Source: Chloroflexota bacterium
GTDB taxonomy: Bacteria > Chloroflexota > Dehalococcoidia > UBA2979
Direction of reading: 5' to 3'
Length of the DNA stretch: 5,235 nucleotides
Assembly (NCBI GenBank): GCA_027592975.1
Contig: JAQCJS010000104.1
Location: forward strand, 1-5,235
Part shown: piece by piece, positions 5,142 to 5,235 of the stretch
How positions within the stretch are numbered: the stretch's first letter is position 1
Layout of the letters: every line of letters starts with the position of its first letter
Position numbers and translations under genes: made by a program
The notes under the pieces: generated by a model
Told to the model about the DNA's origin: nothing
The model's input: only the letters and a program-made list of their open reading frames with translations
The model's database searches: none

Positions 5142-5235
5142 GTGAAGATCACGGTCAACGACAACGGTTCCATCAAGGTCGAGGGCGAGTTCACCGTCCT
5201 CGATGGGCAGGGCAACGCCCTCGAGACGAAGGACG
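5142..5235 (+). CDS. Probable CDGSH-type iron-sulfur protein, N-terminal part, runs off right edge
   Basis: Only 31 complete codons are present. They begin MKITVNDNGSIKVEGEF and continue to VLDGQGNALETKD. This layout (MKIxVxxNGxxxVEG, then a short strand and a D-x-x-G-N turn) resembles the N-terminus of small bacterial CDGSH iron-sulfur proteins, in which an ALCRCG...CDGSH block follows at once. That cluster-binding block lies outside the window, so the identification depends on N-terminal resemblance alone. The GTG start has an excellent Shine-Dalgarno. An in-frame ATG at 5082 would add 20 residues rich in Arg and Pro that do not fit the family. It is the same strand as the HIT gene, 83 bp downstream, so co-transcription is possible. 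If the call is right, it would be a small cytosolic 2Fe-2S protein. Confidence 0.6.
   Translation, partial: MKITVNDNGSIKVEGEFTVLDGQGNALETKD

Overview
The window is a compact, gene-dense piece of a high-GC bacterial chromosome, roughly two-thirds G+C by eye. It looks like core metabolism rather than a mobile or accessory region. Gene content and protein style suggest a Chloroflexota/Dehalococcoidia-like bacterium, meaning a class V aminotransferase paired with a long ACT-domain SerA, plus DUF1015 and a SelA. That placement is an inference from protein flavour, not a search result. I saw no insertion sequence, CRISPR array, tRNA, rRNA or prophage signal.

Layout. (1) Bases 2-265, minus strand: the first 88 codons of selA, selenocysteine synthase, running off the left edge. 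(2) Bases 266-455: a divergent intergenic region with a good sigma70-type promoter (TTGACC-16-TACGAT) firing right, and a weaker TACAAT box plus small leader hairpins on the selA side. (3) Bases 456-3175, plus strand: a two-gene operon of a class V PLP aminotransferase (GTG start) and, 47 bp on, D-3-phosphoglycerate dehydrogenase SerA. (4) Bases 3176-3284: the convergent gap, with a 13-bp perfect-stem hairpin that probably terminates transcription from both sides, and a second hairpin overlapping the stop codon of the next gene. (5) Bases 3285-4592, minus strand: a DUF1015 protein. (6) Bases 4593-4734: a divergent region with a promoter (TTGACG-18-TAGACT) and a compound leader hairpin. (7) Bases 4735-5058, plus strand: a small zinc-type HIT protein. 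(8) Bases 5142-5235, plus strand: the first 31 codons of a small protein resembling the N-terminus of CDGSH-type iron-sulfur proteins, cut by the right edge.

How they fit together. SerA oxidises 3-phosphoglycerate and the aminotransferase probably aminates the product, so the operon makes phosphoserine or serine. The DUF1015 protein carries a DGHHR motif like that of the ParB/sulfiredoxin fold, which includes free-serine kinases, and it faces this operon. No SerB-like phosphatase is visible, so DUF1015 is a reasonable candidate for an unassigned serine/phosphoserine step. SelA acts on seryl-tRNA(Sec), so serine supply and selenocysteine synthesis sit back to back. All four complete genes stop at TAG in a CTAG context and none uses TGA, which is notable beside selA but rests on four genes.
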